From CAVQRB01 sp963715055 (GTDB taxonomy: Bacteria; Pseudomonadota; Alphaproteobacteria; Rhodobacterales; Rhodobacteraceae), in NCBI GenBank assembly GCA_963715055.1, contig CAVQRB010000002.1:310001-374000 (forward strand): a stretch of 64,000 nucleotides of DNA, in the 5' to 3' direction. A program made the translations under genes and the position numbers. Shown piece after piece: positions 16,023-25,147 of the stretch. The notes under the pieces were generated by a model that was not told the DNA's origin, did not search any database, and saw nothing but the letters and a program-made list of their open reading frames with translations. How positions within the stretch are numbered: position 1 is the first letter of the stretch; every line of letters starts with the position of its first letter.

Positions 16023-19000
16023 TCACGCCACCAGCGTTTCGGCCTTCTTGAGATCGACGGACACAAGCTGGCTCACACCCTGCTCGGCCATGGTCACCCC
16101 GAAGAGCCGGTCCATCCGCGCCATCGTCACCGCATGGTGGGTGATGATCAGGAAGCGCGTATCGGTCTGGCGGCACATCTCGTCCAGCAGGTCGCAAAAG
16201 CGCGTGACATTGGCGTCATCAAGCGGCGCATCCACCTCGTCGAGCACGCAGATCGGCGCGGGGTTGGCGAGAAAAACCGCGAAGATCAGCGCCATCGCCG
16301 TCAGCGTCTGCTCACCACCCGACAAGAGGCTCAGGGTGGAGAGTTTCTTGCCCGGCGGCTGGCACATGATCTCGAGCCCCGCCTCCAGCGGATCGTCGCT
16401 TTCCACCATCACCAGATCGGCGTCACCACCGCCGAAGAGATGCTTGAAGAGCATCGAGAAATTCGCATTGACCTGCTCGAAGGCGGTCAGCAGCCGCTCG
16501 CGGCCTTCCCGGTTCAGGCTGGCGATGCCGCTGCGCAGGGTCTTGATCGCCTCCTCCAGATCGGCCTTTTCATGGACCAGCGTGTCATGCTCGACCTGCA
16601 CCTCCTTGGCGTCTTCCTCGGCCCGCAGGTTGACCGCTCCCAGCGCGTCGCGCTGGCGTTTCAAACGGTTCACATCCGCCTCGAGGGCATGAACATCCGG
16701 CATTTCCCCGGCGGCCACATCGAGCTGCGCGCGCAACTGGCTCGGTGTCAGCTGGCTCTCGTCCGCGATCCGCTCGGCGGCGAGCGATACGGTTTCACGG
16801 GCGGCATCGCTTTTCGCCTCCGCCCGCGCCCGTGCCTCGCGCGCATCGGAGGCCGTCCGCTCCGCTTCACGCTCCGCCGTGGCCGCCTCGCGCAGCGCGG
16901 CTTCGGCCTTGGAGAGGCTGTCGGCGGCTTCGGCCTTGCGCGTCTCGGCCGCGGCGATTGCCGTGGCAAGCTCGGCGCGTTTGGCCGCAATCTCCGCCGG
17001 TGCCGCCTTCGCCTCGCTCAACTCGGCCTCCGCCGCCGTCTTGCGCTCCACCAACTCGGTACTGCGCTTCTCGGCGGTCTCCAGCCGGTGCCGCCAGCCG
17101 CTGACCTCCTTGGTGACTTCCTGCGACCGTTTCAGACGCGCCTCGCCTTCCCGGCGCAACTCGTCATGGGCCGAGCGGCGCGACATCATGGTGATGCGCG
17201 CGGCTTCGACCGCCATGCGCACGGTCTCGACCATCTCCCGCGCCTGCGCCAGATCGCCAAGCTCCGCCAGCGCCCGCTCGGCTTCGAGCAGCCGGCGCGC
17301 GCGCCCATCGCCTCTTCCTCGTGGCGCGTGACCGCGAGCCCCAGCGATTCGAGCCGCCCCGCGGAGAGGTTGCGCTCCGCCTCCGCCCGGCTCAGCGCAC
17401 GTCCCGCTTCGGCCACCAGACGGTCCGCCGCGCGCCGCGCCTCGCGGGCCAGCGCATCGGCTTTCGACAGCTCCGCCAATTGCCCGGTCAGCTTTTCGTG
17501 CGCCGCGCGTGCGCCGCCGGCCTTCTGCGTGGCTTCCTCCAGCGCCTGTTTCAACTCCTCCAGACGGTTCAACTGCTGCAAGCGCAGGGCCGCCGCCGAG
17601 GGTGCATCCTCGGCCCAGGCGCGATAGCCGTCCCAGCGCCAGAGATCGCCCTCGAGCGAGACCAGCCGCTGGCCGGGTTTCAGCGCCGCCTGAAGGCGCG
17701 GGCCATCATCGGGGTCCACCAGGCCGATCTGGCTCATCCGCCGGCTCAGCACATCTGGCACGGAGACATGCAGCGTCAGCGGCGTCACGCCTTCCGGCAG
17801 CGCCTGCTCGCTCGCATAGGGCGGCAGCACGGCCCAGCCCGAGGGCCCGTCCGCGGCCACCTGCGGCGCGCGCAGATCATCGGCCAGCGCCGCCCCGAGC
17901 GCCTTCTCGAACCCATGGCTCACCTGCAACCGGTCGAGGATCTGCCCACCTTCCGCGGTGTCGCGCTCCACCAGCTTGGCCAGGGCGCCCGCTTCGGCCC
18001 TGAGCGCATTCATCTGCCCTTCGGTCTCGGAGCGATGCGCACGCGCCTGCGCCTCGCGGGACTGGGCTTCGGCACGGGCTTCCTCGGCCTCCAGAAGCGC
18101 CGTTTCCGCCTCCGTAGCCGTCGCAACGGCATCGCTTTCGGCCTTCTCGGCAGTCGCGAAATCGACCCCTGCCTTGTCGAGCGCCGCCTGCGATGCGCTC
18201 ACCGCAAGCCGCGCCTTCTCGGCTTCGGCCTCGGCGCGGCTCTGCGTCTTGCGGCTGTCCTCGAGAAGCCGCTGCGCCGAGCCATGCCGCGCCGCCAGCC
18301 GGGCCATGTCCTCGGTCTGCTGGGACATGTCGTCCTCGCGCGCCTGCAGGACTGCGGCCGCCTCCCGTGCCGCTTCCGCCGCTGCCGCCAACCGGCCCTC
18401 GTGACCTTCGGAGGCTTTGGCAAGCTCGCCCGCTTCCCAGTCGAGCCGGGCAATCGTCTCGCCCGCATCGCGGTTGAGCCCGCCCTCGCGCTCGATGTCG
18501 CGGGCAAGCTGCGCGATCCGCCCGGCAAGCGTCTCTATGAGGGCGGTGGCCCGTGCCTCCTGCTCGCTCAATGTGTCGCGCTGCACCGCAAGCCGTTGCA
18601 CCACCGCGGAAGCGATGGCTTCTTCCTCGCGCAGCGCCGGCAAGGCGGCCTCGGCGGTTTCGCGCGCCTTGACCGCACCGCGCACGGCCCCTTCGGCCTG
18701 CGCCGCCGCCGTCACCTGGGCGCGCAGCACCTCCTCGGCCTTGGCCCGCGCCTCATCGGCCTCGCGCCAGCGCCGGTAAAGCAACATGCCCTCGGTGTGG
18801 CGCAACTCGTTGCCGATCTCGCGGTAGCGCGCCGCCTGACGGGCCTGACGCGCCAGCTGCGCCAGTTGTGCGGCCAGCTGCTCGACAAGGTCATCGACCC
18901 GCGCGAGATTGCTCTCCGCACCCTTCAGCTTCAGTTCTGCCTCATGCCGGCGCTGGTAGAGCCCGGAAATGCCCGCCGCTTCCTCGAGGATCCGCCGCCG

Positions 19001-19477
19001 GTTCTGCGGCTTGGCATTGATCAATTCGGCGATCTGCCCCTGCCGGACCAGCGCCGGGCTATGCGCGCCGGTGGAGGCATCGGCAAAGAGCATCTGCACG
19101 TCGCGCGCCCGCACGTCCTTGGTGCCGACCTTGTAGGCCGAGCCCACGTCGCGGGTGATCCGCCGCACGATCTCCAGCGCGTCGCTGTCGTTGAAACCGG
19201 CGGGCGCCAGCCGTTCCGAATTGTCGATATGCAGCGCAACTTCGGCAAAATTGCGCGCGGGTCTCGTCGCGGCACCTGCGAAGATCACGTCCTCCATGCC
19301 GCCGCCGCGCATCGCCGTGGGGCGGTTCTCGCCCATCACCCAACGCAGCGCCTCGAGCAGGTTCGACTTGCCGCAGCCGTTCGGACCGACCACGCCGGTC
19401 AACCCGTCCGCGATGATCAGATCGGTCGGATCGACGAAACTCTTGAAGCCGGTCAGTCTTAATCTGGAAAAGCGCAA
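16023..19477 (-). CDS. smc: chromosome segregation protein SMC, apparent frameshift
   Basis: Structural maintenance of chromosomes ATPase, about 1151 residues if the frame is repaired. The N-terminal ATPase half has Walker A GPNGCGKSNLLEAL (about residues 32-45) and an intact start, MRFSRLRLTGFKSFVDPT. Long coiled coils surround a hinge near residues 500-620. In the GC-rich run at 17292-17304 one base appears to be missing. The first frame becomes nonsense, and the coiled coil resumes at LLEAERALAELGDLAQAREM in another frame. The C-terminal half has the ABC signature LLSGGEQTLTAMALIF and Walker B PICVLDEVDAPLDD. SMC organises and segregates the chromosome and is usually important for growth, so a sequence error is likelier than a null allele. 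Confidence 0.93.
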
Positions 19478-19573
19478 GGGGACGGTTCCGATGATTCCCG
19501 TGAGGCCTCAGGGTGCGGGTTCCGGGGTCCGCCTGTCAACCGCCACCCACCACAATATGCGGACGGTCGCGCT

Positions 19574-19582
19574 TTATCCACA
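19574..19582 (+). promoter_or_regulatory. DnaA-box-like nonamer TTATCCACA
   Basis: A perfect match to the DnaA box consensus, in the 176-base gap upstream of smc. A single site of this length is expected by chance about once in a window this size, so it is weak evidence. I see nothing else of note in the gap. Confidence 0.2.
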
Positions 19583-19653
19583 AGATATCGGTGGTTCGCC
19601 GCCGATTGTCGCCTTTGAAACCGAAAGCGACAAGGCAGCACGACGCCTCCCTT

Positions 19654-20076
19654 TCAATAGGCGAAAGGCACCGGGTAGCAGTCGAACTCCCGGAACACGG
19701 TCCCGAGCCCCTCGCTGACATAGTCCTGCACCAGATCACAGTCGTAGCTGCGTCCCACCACCAGTGGCAGGCTGCCCTCCCCGCAGTCGAGCACCCCGGT
19801 CAGAAGTGCTGCATCGCCCAGCACCTGCACCACGGCGCAGCCGCTCACCGCCTGCATCGCGAGTGCTGCGCGAGCTTCGATCGGCCCGAGGCGCGGGGTG
19901 TATTCGGCATTGACGCGCATCGCCTCCGCCAGCCGTGGCTTGACGCGCACATCGAAGGTGGACCCCGCCACCGTCACCCGTGTCGCCGTCACGTCGCGAA
20001 AATGCGGTCCGGCCCGGTTGCACCCCAGAAGAGATGCCCCGCAAAGGAGCAGCAAAAGAAAGCGCGCGACGATCAT
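19654..20076 (-). CDS. hypothetical lipoprotein
   Basis: A 140-residue protein with a type II signal peptide: MIVARFLLLLLCGASLLGC, with the lipobox LLGC and Cys19 lipidated. The mature part is beta-rich with three more cysteines (SGCAVVQVLGD, LDCGEGSLPL, YDCDLVQDY) and ends FDCYPVPFAY. It resembles small roseobacterial outer-membrane-anchored proteins of unknown role. I chose the ATG at 20076; the frame is open to 20136 but lacks a signal sequence. It is divergent from the GntR regulator, with about 100 bases between the start codons. Confidence 0.65.
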   Translation of the reverse strand: MIVARFLLLLLCGASLLGCNRAGPHFRDVTATRVTVAGSTFDVRVKPRLAEAMRVNAEYTPRLGPIEARAALAMQAVSGCAVVQVLGDAALLTGVLDCGEGSLPLVVGRSYDCDLVQDYVSEGLGTVFREFDCYPVPFAY

Positions 20077-20099
20077 GCCGCAGCCTTGGCGCAATGTGG

Positions 20100-20114
20100 T
20101 TAAGGACCGGTTAG
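20100..20114. promoter_or_regulatory. CtrA-like site, one mismatch
   Basis: TTAA-GGACCGG-TTAG matches TTAA-N7-TTAA except for the last base. It lies in the divergent region between the lipoprotein gene and the GntR gene. Low confidence. Confidence 0.25.
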
Positions 20115-20125
20115 CGGGAAATCGA

Positions 20126-20154
20126 TTGCGGGCCACAGTCTCTGGTCATATAAT
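20126..20154 (+). promoter_or_regulatory. sigma-70 promoter of the GntR gene
   Basis: A -35 like TTGCGG at 20126-20131 and a perfect -10 TATAAT at 20149-20154, spaced by 17 bases. The predicted start is near 20161, which leaves a leader of about 14 bases before the ATG at 20175. Confidence 0.6.
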
Positions 20155-20161
20155 CTGACCA
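20143..20161. promoter_or_regulatory. operator TGGTC-N9-GACCA over the -10 box
   Basis: A perfect inverted repeat with TGGTC at 20143-20147 and GACCA at 20157-20161. It encloses the TATAAT box of the regulator gene that follows. The half-sites resemble those bound by FadR/PdhR-type GntR regulators. Autorepression is the simple reading. Confidence 0.6.
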
Positions 20162-20174
20162 ATCAGGAGCATGT

Positions 20175-20945
20175 ATGCCGTTTCGCCCGGTCCGATCCGA
20201 AAAACTCTCCGGTGCCGTGGTGCGGCAGATCGAGGAGTTGATCCTGCGCGGCATCCTGCGTCCGGGCGAGCGCCTGCCGCCCGAGCGCGAGCTGGCGGAG
20301 CGTCTCGACGTCTCGCGGCCCAGCCTGCGCGACGCGATCAGCCAGTTGCAGGATCACGGGTTGCTCGCCACGCGGGCGGGTGCCGGTGTCTTCGTGGCGG
20401 AGGTGCTGGGCTCTGCCTTCTCGCCCGCGCTGGTGGAGCTTTTCGCGCGCCATGACGAGGCCGTCTTCGATTACATCTCGTTCCGGCGCGACATGGAAGG
20501 TCTCGCCGCCGAACGTGCCGCACGGCTGGCTTCGGACACCGATCTCAAGGTGATCCAGACCCTCTTCGACAAGATGGAAGCCGCCCATGCCAAGCGCAAT
20601 CCCGAGGATGAGGCGCAGCTCGACGCGCAGTTCCACATGGCGATCACCGAGGCCAGCCACAACGTGATCATGCTGCACATGATGCGCTCGATGTACGACC
20701 TGCTGCGCGAGGGCGTTTTCTACAACCGCCAGATGATCTTCCGCCAGCGCCAGACCCGCAGCGTGCTGCTGGACCAGCACCGGGCGATCAACGCCGCCCT
20801 GCAGTCCCGCGACCCGCAAGGCGCGCGCGAGGCCGTGTCGCTGCACCTCGATTTCGTCGAAGCCGCCCTGCGCGATCAGGTCCGCGCGGCGCGCAATGAG
20901 GAGGTCGCCCGCCAGCGTCTCGACCATGAGGCAGGCACGGTCTGA
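20175..20945 (+). CDS. GntR-family transcriptional regulator (FadR/PdhR type, FCD domain)
   Basis: A 256-residue repressor. The N-terminal winged helix is about residues 10-75, with RPGERLPPERELAERLDVSRPSLRDAISQLQDHGLLATRAGAGVFVAE read as the recognition helix and wing. The C-terminal FCD ligand domain is about residues 85-235; metal-binding His/Asp/Asn candidates are in DAQFHMAITEASHN and LDQHRAIN. Such proteins sense organic acids such as pyruvate, lactate or glycolate. The start at 20175 has AGGAG five bases upstream. Its promoter carries a palindromic operator. No metabolic target adjoins it, so the regulon lies elsewhere. Ligand is unknown. Confidence 0.9.
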   Translation: MPFRPVRSEKLSGAVVRQIEELILRGILRPGERLPPERELAERLDVSRPSLRDAISQLQDHGLLATRAGAGVFVAEVLGSAFSPALVELFARHDEAVFDYISFRRDMEGLAAERAARLASDTDLKVIQTLFDKMEAAHAKRNPEDEAQLDAQFHMAITEASHNVIMLHMMRSMYDLLREGVFYNRQMIFRQRQTRSVLLDQHRAINAALQSRDPQGAREAVSLHLDFVEAALRDQVRAARNEEVARQRLDHEAGTV

Positions 20946-20951
20946 CCGCGC

Positions 20952-21861
20952 TCAGCAGGCCGCGTGGACGAAGGGACCGCCTGCCTCCAGCCAATGCCGC
21001 AGCGCCTCTTCCGGAACACATTCCGCCATGCGCACGTCATATGCCGCAAGCTGCGCCGCGCTGAACTGGCCCTGCCATTTCCCGGTCCCGCCCCGGTCGA
21101 AGAAGGCGGCGTCAGCGTCCCAGAATCCGGTATCGGCCAGCGGCACATAGTCCGATGCCCTGGCCTTCATCGCGCCGAAGGCGGTGGCTTCGACCACGCG
21201 GGTGAGCGCGGCCTCCGAGGCCGGGATGTCAAGCGCCTGCGCAAGATGCGCCACTGCCCCCGCATGATCCGCGATCATGTCGGCATAATGCAGCACCGTC
21301 AGCTGCGGCAGGCGTCGCAGGGCGACCGTGTGCCGATAATGCGCCACCAGCAGCGCAAGCGTATCCTCATCCACCGCGTCGGGTTGGAAGACGGCGTTCA
21401 GATAGTCGGGAAAGCTCTCCTCCATGGGCCGCCGCATCGGGTGATCGGGCCGGGCCTTCATGTTCATGCCGTGCTGCCGCAGCGACAGGTAGACATCGAG
21501 CGGATGGCGGTAGACAGCGACCACATGCACGCCCTTCCCAGACCGGAAAGCCGTCGGCGGGGGTATGCGTCTTGATCACCCGCCGGCCCGGCTGCGCCTC
21601 GAGCCCATCGGCGATCTCTGCCGCATCGCCCGTGTCCATGTCGATCCAGGGCGAGATCACCGGCACCGGCGCGGGCAGGCCTTGCCCGCCGTGAAGCAGG
21701 TTCGCGATGATCGCTTGCGTCCAGGTGGTGCCGCATTTCGAGGGCGTGCAGACGATGATGTCACCCTGACGCGGCTTGAACCCCGCCCACCTGCCGGCAT
21801 CGGTGAAGGCACCCCGGTAGGTGACAGCGGCGGGTTTCAGTTCTTTGGCTGGTGTCATCAT
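20952..21861 (-). CDS. sulfotransferase, apparent frameshift
   Basis: A PAPS-dependent sulfotransferase of about 300 residues when the two frames are joined. The N-terminal frame holds the 5'-phosphosulfate loop CTPSKCGTTWTQAI, preceded by GDIIV, and later VIKTHTPADGFPVWEG. The C-terminal frame resumes immediately with VHVVAVYRHPLDVYLSLRQHG (the 3'-phosphate loop) and ends at 20952. One extra base (G at 21531, plus strand) separates them. Substrate is unknown; proteins of this size act on alcohols, steroids or sugars. Two adjacent ATGs at 21861 and 21858 can start it. It lies downstream of the ATP synthase terminator and converges with the GntR gene, six bases apart. Confidence 0.8.
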
Positions 21862-21928
21862 GCGCGGGCTTTCTGATGTGATCGGGCGAGCATCCGTTCC
21901 GGTCCGGTCGCGATGCATTGATCAAACG

Positions 21929-21955
21929 AAAAAGCCCGATCATTGCTGACCGGGC
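21929..21955 (-). terminator. rho-independent terminator of the F0 ATP synthase operon
   Basis: On the minus strand GCCCG (21955-21951) pairs with CGGGC (21938-21934) and is followed by TTTTT. It lies about 35 bases after the atpF stop and before the sulfotransferase gene. Confidence 0.65.
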
Positions 21956-21989
21956 CAATCACTCTGTCATTCGCCAAAAGCATTGCCGC

Positions 21990-22559
21990 TCAGTGCAGCT
22001 TCGCTTCCACATCCGCGATGGCGCTGTCGATCAGGCTGTTGCCCTCGGCGGCACTCATCTGCTTGGCGATCAACTCGCGCGCTGCGGCAATGGCGATCAC
22101 CACCGACTGGTCGCGCACTTCCTTGATGGCGGCGGCCTGCGCGTTGGCGATCTGCTCCTCCGCGGCGGCCATCCGGCGCTTCAGCGAGACCTCCAGATCG
22201 GCACGTGCCTGATCGGCGGCGAGACGCGCCTCCTCCTTGGCATGGGCCACGATCCGGTCAGCCTGATCCTTGACCTCACGCTGCTTGCGCTCGTAGCCCG
22301 CCAGCAATGTCTGGGCTTCCTCGCGCAGCGATTTGGCCTCGTCGAGTTCCGACTTGATGCCTGCGGCGCGCTTGTCGAGCATGCCCCCCAGCAGACCCGG
22401 GACCTTGAAATAGAAGAGCACGGCAATGAAGAGCACGAAAGCGAGGAACACCACGAAGTCGGTGTTGCTCAGCGACAAGCCTCCGCCCGCAGCCCAGGCC
22501 GGGCTCGCGGCGAGCAGGGAGACGAAGGTCAATGGGGTGAGTGTGCGCATCGGGCTCAT
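21990..22559 (-). CDS. atpF: F0F1 ATP synthase subunit b
   Basis: A 189-residue peripheral-stalk subunit. A signal-like hydrophobic start (LTPLTFVSLLAASPAWAAGG) precedes the membrane helix (TDFVVFLAFVLFIAVLFYF, about residues 33-52). A long charged amphipathic coiled coil follows. It dimerises with the b' subunit encoded just upstream and connects F0 to F1. The ATG overlaps the b' stop (ATGA). Two b-type genes in tandem are typical of photosynthetic bacteria and their alphaproteobacterial relatives. It is the last gene of the operon and is followed by a terminator. Confidence 0.93.
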   Translation of the reverse strand: MSPMRTLTPLTFVSLLAASPAWAAGGGLSLSNTDFVVFLAFVLFIAVLFYFKVPGLLGGMLDKRAAGIKSELDEAKSLREEAQTLLAGYERKQREVKDQADRIVAHAKEEARLAADQARADLEVSLKRRMAAAEEQIANAQAAAIKEVRDQSVVIAIAAARELIAKQMSAAEGNSLIDSAIADVEAKLH

Positions 22560-23107
22560 CCTTTCAACCGGGCGTCGACCGCCGCCTTGACGGCTTTGGC
22601 ATCGGTCTTGCCGCCCATCGCCGCCACGATTTCCTTGGCCGTATCGGTGGCCACTTCACGCACCGCGTCGAGCGCGCCTGCGCGGATCTCCGCGATGGCT
22701 TTCTCGGACTCGGCGCTCTTGGCGGAGATTTCCTTGTCCGCCTTGGCGATGGCGACATCGAGATCCTTCTGGATGTCGGCCTTGGCCTCGGCCACGATCC
22801 GCTGCGCTTCCGCGCGGGCATCGATCAGCGCCTTGTCATAGGCGGCCTCGGCATGCTGCGCCTTGACCTTCAGATCCTCGGCGGCGGCGATATCATTCGT
22901 TATGGTGCCCTGACGTTCCGCCAGCACGGCAGCGATCCGCGGCAAGGCGACGCGCGACAGCACGAGGTAGATCACGACGAGCGTGATCACCAGCCAGAAG
23001 ATCTGGTTGCCCCACCAGTCAAAGCAGAGCTGCGGCATCCCGATGGCAGAGCCATCCGGGCCAACGCATGTCCCGGCCATTTCGACGTCGATTGGTTCTG
23101 TTGCCAT
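22556..23107 (-). CDS. atpX: F0F1 ATP synthase subunit b' (second b-type subunit)
   Basis: A 183-residue b' subunit. The N-terminus MATEPIDVEMAGTCVGPDGS precedes a single membrane helix (GNQIFWLVITLVVIYLVLS). An Ala/Lys/Glu-rich coiled coil (about residues 60-170) follows. The b and b' subunits form the heterodimeric stator. I chose the ATG at 23107; the frame is open to 23149 without similarity. It lies 87 bases downstream of atpE, so translation restarts, but it probably belongs to the same transcript. Confidence 0.93.
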   Translation of the reverse strand: MATEPIDVEMAGTCVGPDGSAIGMPQLCFDWWGNQIFWLVITLVVIYLVLSRVALPRIAAVLAERQGTITNDIAAAEDLKVKAQHAEAAYDKALIDARAEAQRIVAEAKADIQKDLDVAIAKADKEISAKSAESEKAIAEIRAGALDAVREVATDTAKEIVAAMGGKTDAKAVKAAVDARLKG

Positions 23108-23194
23108 CTTGGCTTCTCCTGGGAAACGGATCGTTACACCGGGCGGCACCTCGGAGAGGGCCGCCCGACCGTAAGGAAAGTCGTCTCTGAGGTC

Positions 23195-23419
23195 TTAGAC
23201 GGCGAACATCAGCAGCAGGGCGACGAGGAATGCGAAGATCCCCAGCGCTTCCGCGAAAGCGATACCGATGAAAAGGGTTGCCGTCTGGCTGGCTGCTGCC
23301 GAGGGGTTGCGCAGGGCGCCGGCAAGGTAGTTGCCTGCCACGTTGCCCACCCCGATGGCGGCGGCGCCAGAACCGATTGCTGCCAGACCTGCGCCGATAT
23401 GTGCGAGTTCGCCTTCCAT
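23195..23419 (-). CDS. atpE: F0F1 ATP synthase subunit c
   Basis: A 74-residue proteolipid with two transmembrane helices. Helix 1 carries the glycine-rich ring-packing pattern GAGLAAIGSGAAAIGVGNVAG, and the loop has RNP. Helix 2 carries the proton-binding Glu in IGIAFAEALGIFAF. It assembles into the rotor ring that drives ATP synthesis. The SD AGGAG lies seven bases before the ATG at 23419. It sits between atpB (55 bases upstream) and atpX. Confidence 0.97.
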   Translation of the reverse strand: MEGELAHIGAGLAAIGSGAAAIGVGNVAGNYLAGALRNPSAAASQTATLFIGIAFAEALGIFAFLVALLLMFAV

Positions 23420-23474
23420 GTGAATTCTCCTTACGATTGGAAGTTGAGATTGGATACGGACGGGATCGCCCGAA

Positions 23475-24230
23475 TTAGTGATGCGGATGCAATGCGTCCT
23501 TGAGATAGACGCATGTCAGAATGGTGAAGACATAGGCCTGGATGAAGGACACGAGGACCTCCAGACCATACATCGCCGTGATGCCGAGGATGGCGATCGG
23601 GCTGACGGCCGCCAGGGCCGCGAAACCTGCGAAAACCTTGATCACCGCGTGGCCCGCCATGACGTTGCCGGCAAGACGGATGGAGTGGCTCACCGGGCGC
23701 ACGAAATAGGAAATCAGTTCGATGATCGCGAGGATGGGTCGCAGCGCGAGGGGCGCGGAGGACACCCAGAAGAGACCAAGGAAGGCCGTGCCGTTCTTGA
23801 CGAACCCCAGAATGGTCACTGTCAGGAACACCGCCATCGCGAGCACCACCGTGACCGCGAAATGCGAGGTGGGCGTGAAGGCCGTGGGGATCAGGCCGAG
23901 GAAGTTGGCGCAGACGATGAACATGAAAAGCGTCATGATGTAGGGGAAGTACTTGAGCCCTTCCTTGCCGCAGATGTCCTCGACCATCTTGTAGATGAAC
24001 CCGTAGGCCAGCTCGGCCACCGATTGCGAGCGTGACGGCACGATGCCGCGCTTGGACGAGCCCACGACCAGCAGCAGGATGACGGCGACGATCGCCAGCC
24101 CCATCCAGAGCGCCGCGTTGGTCGGCGTGTACCATGTCACATCTCCGCCGAAGAGCGGCTTGACGATGAACTGGTCCATCGGGTGGAACACCAGTCCGCC
24201 TTCTTCTCCGCCGTGTGCTTCTGTTGCCAT
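23475..24230 (-). CDS. atpB: F0F1 ATP synthase subunit a
   Basis: A 251-residue polytopic subunit forming the proton half-channels against the c ring. The essential Arg lies in HSIRLAGNVMAGHAVIKV. Other conserved parts are FVCANFLGLIP-like segments and the C-terminal helix LEVLVSFIQAYVFTILTCVYL. I chose the ATG at 24230 (AGGGAG eight bases upstream) over 24254, which would overlap atpI. The gap after the atpI stop is one base. Second gene of the operon. Confidence 0.96.
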   Translation of the reverse strand: MATEAHGGEEGGLVFHPMDQFIVKPLFGGDVTWYTPTNAALWMGLAIVAVILLLVVGSSKRGIVPSRSQSVAELAYGFIYKMVEDICGKEGLKYFPYIMTLFMFIVCANFLGLIPTAFTPTSHFAVTVVLAMAVFLTVTILGFVKNGTAFLGLFWVSSAPLALRPILAIIELISYFVRPVSHSIRLAGNVMAGHAVIKVFAGFAALAAVSPIAILGITAMYGLEVLVSFIQAYVFTILTCVYLKDALHPHH

Positions 24231-24231
24231 T

Positions 24232-24564
24232 TCAGGCTCCCTCGTCTCGCTCATCGGCCGTGGCGGCCATCTTCTTTTCCTGGATTTCCCTGGCGGAGCG
24301 GAGCATCGTCTTCACCCCCGCCGCAAGGCCCAGCATCGTAAAGAGCACCATGAATATGGGCAGCGTTCCGAACAGAACGTCGAGCCCGTATCCGATGCCG
24401 AAACCGATCCCCAGACCGGCCACCAGCTCGATCACCATGCGCCAGGCCAGCTGCGCCTGCGAATAGTGCTCGTCACTTCGGGGCCCCGGCTCCTGCGCCT
24501 TCTTCGCCGCCGCGATCTTGGCCTCGAGCTGCTGCAAGCGCTGCTGTTGGTCGGGATCAGTCAC
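24232..24564 (-). CDS. atpI: AtpI, ATP synthase assembly protein
   Basis: A 110-residue protein with a charged cytoplasmic N-terminus containing a Gln-rich stretch (residues 6-12) and two membrane helices (about 40-60 and 66-85). The glycine-rich pattern is GLGIGFGIGYGLD. AtpI is a chaperone for c-ring assembly. The start is a GTG at 24564 with AAGGGG about eight bases upstream. First gene of the F0 operon. The F1 genes are not in this window, consistent with the split F0/F1 arrangement of Rhodobacteraceae. Confidence 0.92.
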   Translation of the reverse strand: MTDPDQQQRLQQLEAKIAAAKKAQEPGPRSDEHYSQAQLAWRMVIELVAGLGIGFGIGYGLDVLFGTLPIFMVLFTMLGLAAGVKTMLRSAREIQEKKMAATADERDEGA

Positions 24565-24593
24565 GGTGAAACGCCCCTTGGATTGTTGCCCTG

Positions 24594-24622
24594 TTGCTAG
24601 AGCGCAGGGCGGCGTGAGTCAA
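24594..24622 (-). promoter_or_regulatory. candidate sigma-70 promoter of the F0 operon
   Basis: On the minus strand TTGACT (24622-24617) and TAGCAA (24599-24594) are spaced by 17 bases. The predicted leader to the atpI GTG is about 25 bases. Confidence 0.45.
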
Positions 24623-24746
24623 CCGCTCCCGACGGCGCATCAAAGAGCAATCAAGTGCATGAAAAAATTGAGAAATAATATCCAGGCCGGATGCCCGACA
24701 CCCTGTCGCAGCAACCGTGGGCCTTGAATCCGGAGGTTTGGCATAT

Positions 24747-24762
24747 TCAACCATCTGGTTGA
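24747..24762. promoter_or_regulatory. ArsR-type operator TCAACCA-TC-TGGTTGA
   Basis: A perfect 7-base inverted repeat with a 2-base spacer, centred about 40 bases upstream of the ArsR start at 24794. This ATTCAACCN2-type palindrome is known from several ArsR-family repressors, so autoregulation is likely. Confidence 0.6.
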
Positions 24763-24793
24763 CGATCATGCGGGATCGGCGCATCAGTTGCCC

Positions 24794-25147
24794 ATGTCGC
24801 CCACGCTCGATCAGGTCTTTGCCGCCCTTGCCGACCCGACCCGCCGGTCGATCCTGACCATGCTGCTGGAAGACGACATGGCGGTCACCGATGTGGCCGA
24901 GCCGTTCGAGATGTCGCTCGCGGCGATCTCCAAGCACCTCACTGTCCTGACCGCGGCAGGGCTGATCAGTCAGGAGAAACGCGGGCGGGTGAAATGGTGC
25001 AAGCTGGAGCCCGATGCGCTCAAGGCAGCCTCGGTCTGGATGCAGGGCTTCGGTCAGTTCGAACCGGTGAACCTCGACGCCTTCGAGAGGTTCCTGGCGC
25101 TCGAACTGCCCGACACGGCGCCCCCTGGTGCGCTCGACGGGGACTAG
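24794..25147 (+). CDS. ArsR-family transcriptional regulator
   Basis: A 117-residue winged-helix repressor. The DNA-binding core is QVFAALADPTRRSILTMLLEDDMAVTDVAEPFEMSLAAISKHLTVL (residues 6-51), with the recognition helix at SLAAISKHLTVLTAAGL. The wing is RGRVKWCKLEP. The CxCxxC metal site of classical arsenite sensors is absent. It belongs to the metal-independent subgroup, often paired with an SRPBCC/AHSA1 gene, but no such gene follows here. The ATG at 24794 was chosen over a TTG two codons earlier. A palindromic operator lies upstream. Its 3' end overlaps a tiny gene on the other strand. Confidence 0.88.
   Translation: MSPTLDQVFAALADPTRRSILTMLLEDDMAVTDVAEPFEMSLAAISKHLTVLTAAGLISQEKRGRVKWCKLEPDALKAASVWMQGFGQFEPVNLDAFERFLALELPDTAPPGALDGD

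Noticed and set aside
16002..19462. Plus-strand open frames of 541 and 713 codons across smc.
   Set aside because: They lie antisense to a recognised SMC protein and are low-complexity Arg/Leu/Gly sequences. Same GC artefact.
19574..19582. The DnaA box as part of a replication origin.
   Set aside because: A single box upstream of smc with no AT-rich unwinding region, dnaA, hemE-type origin order or box cluster.
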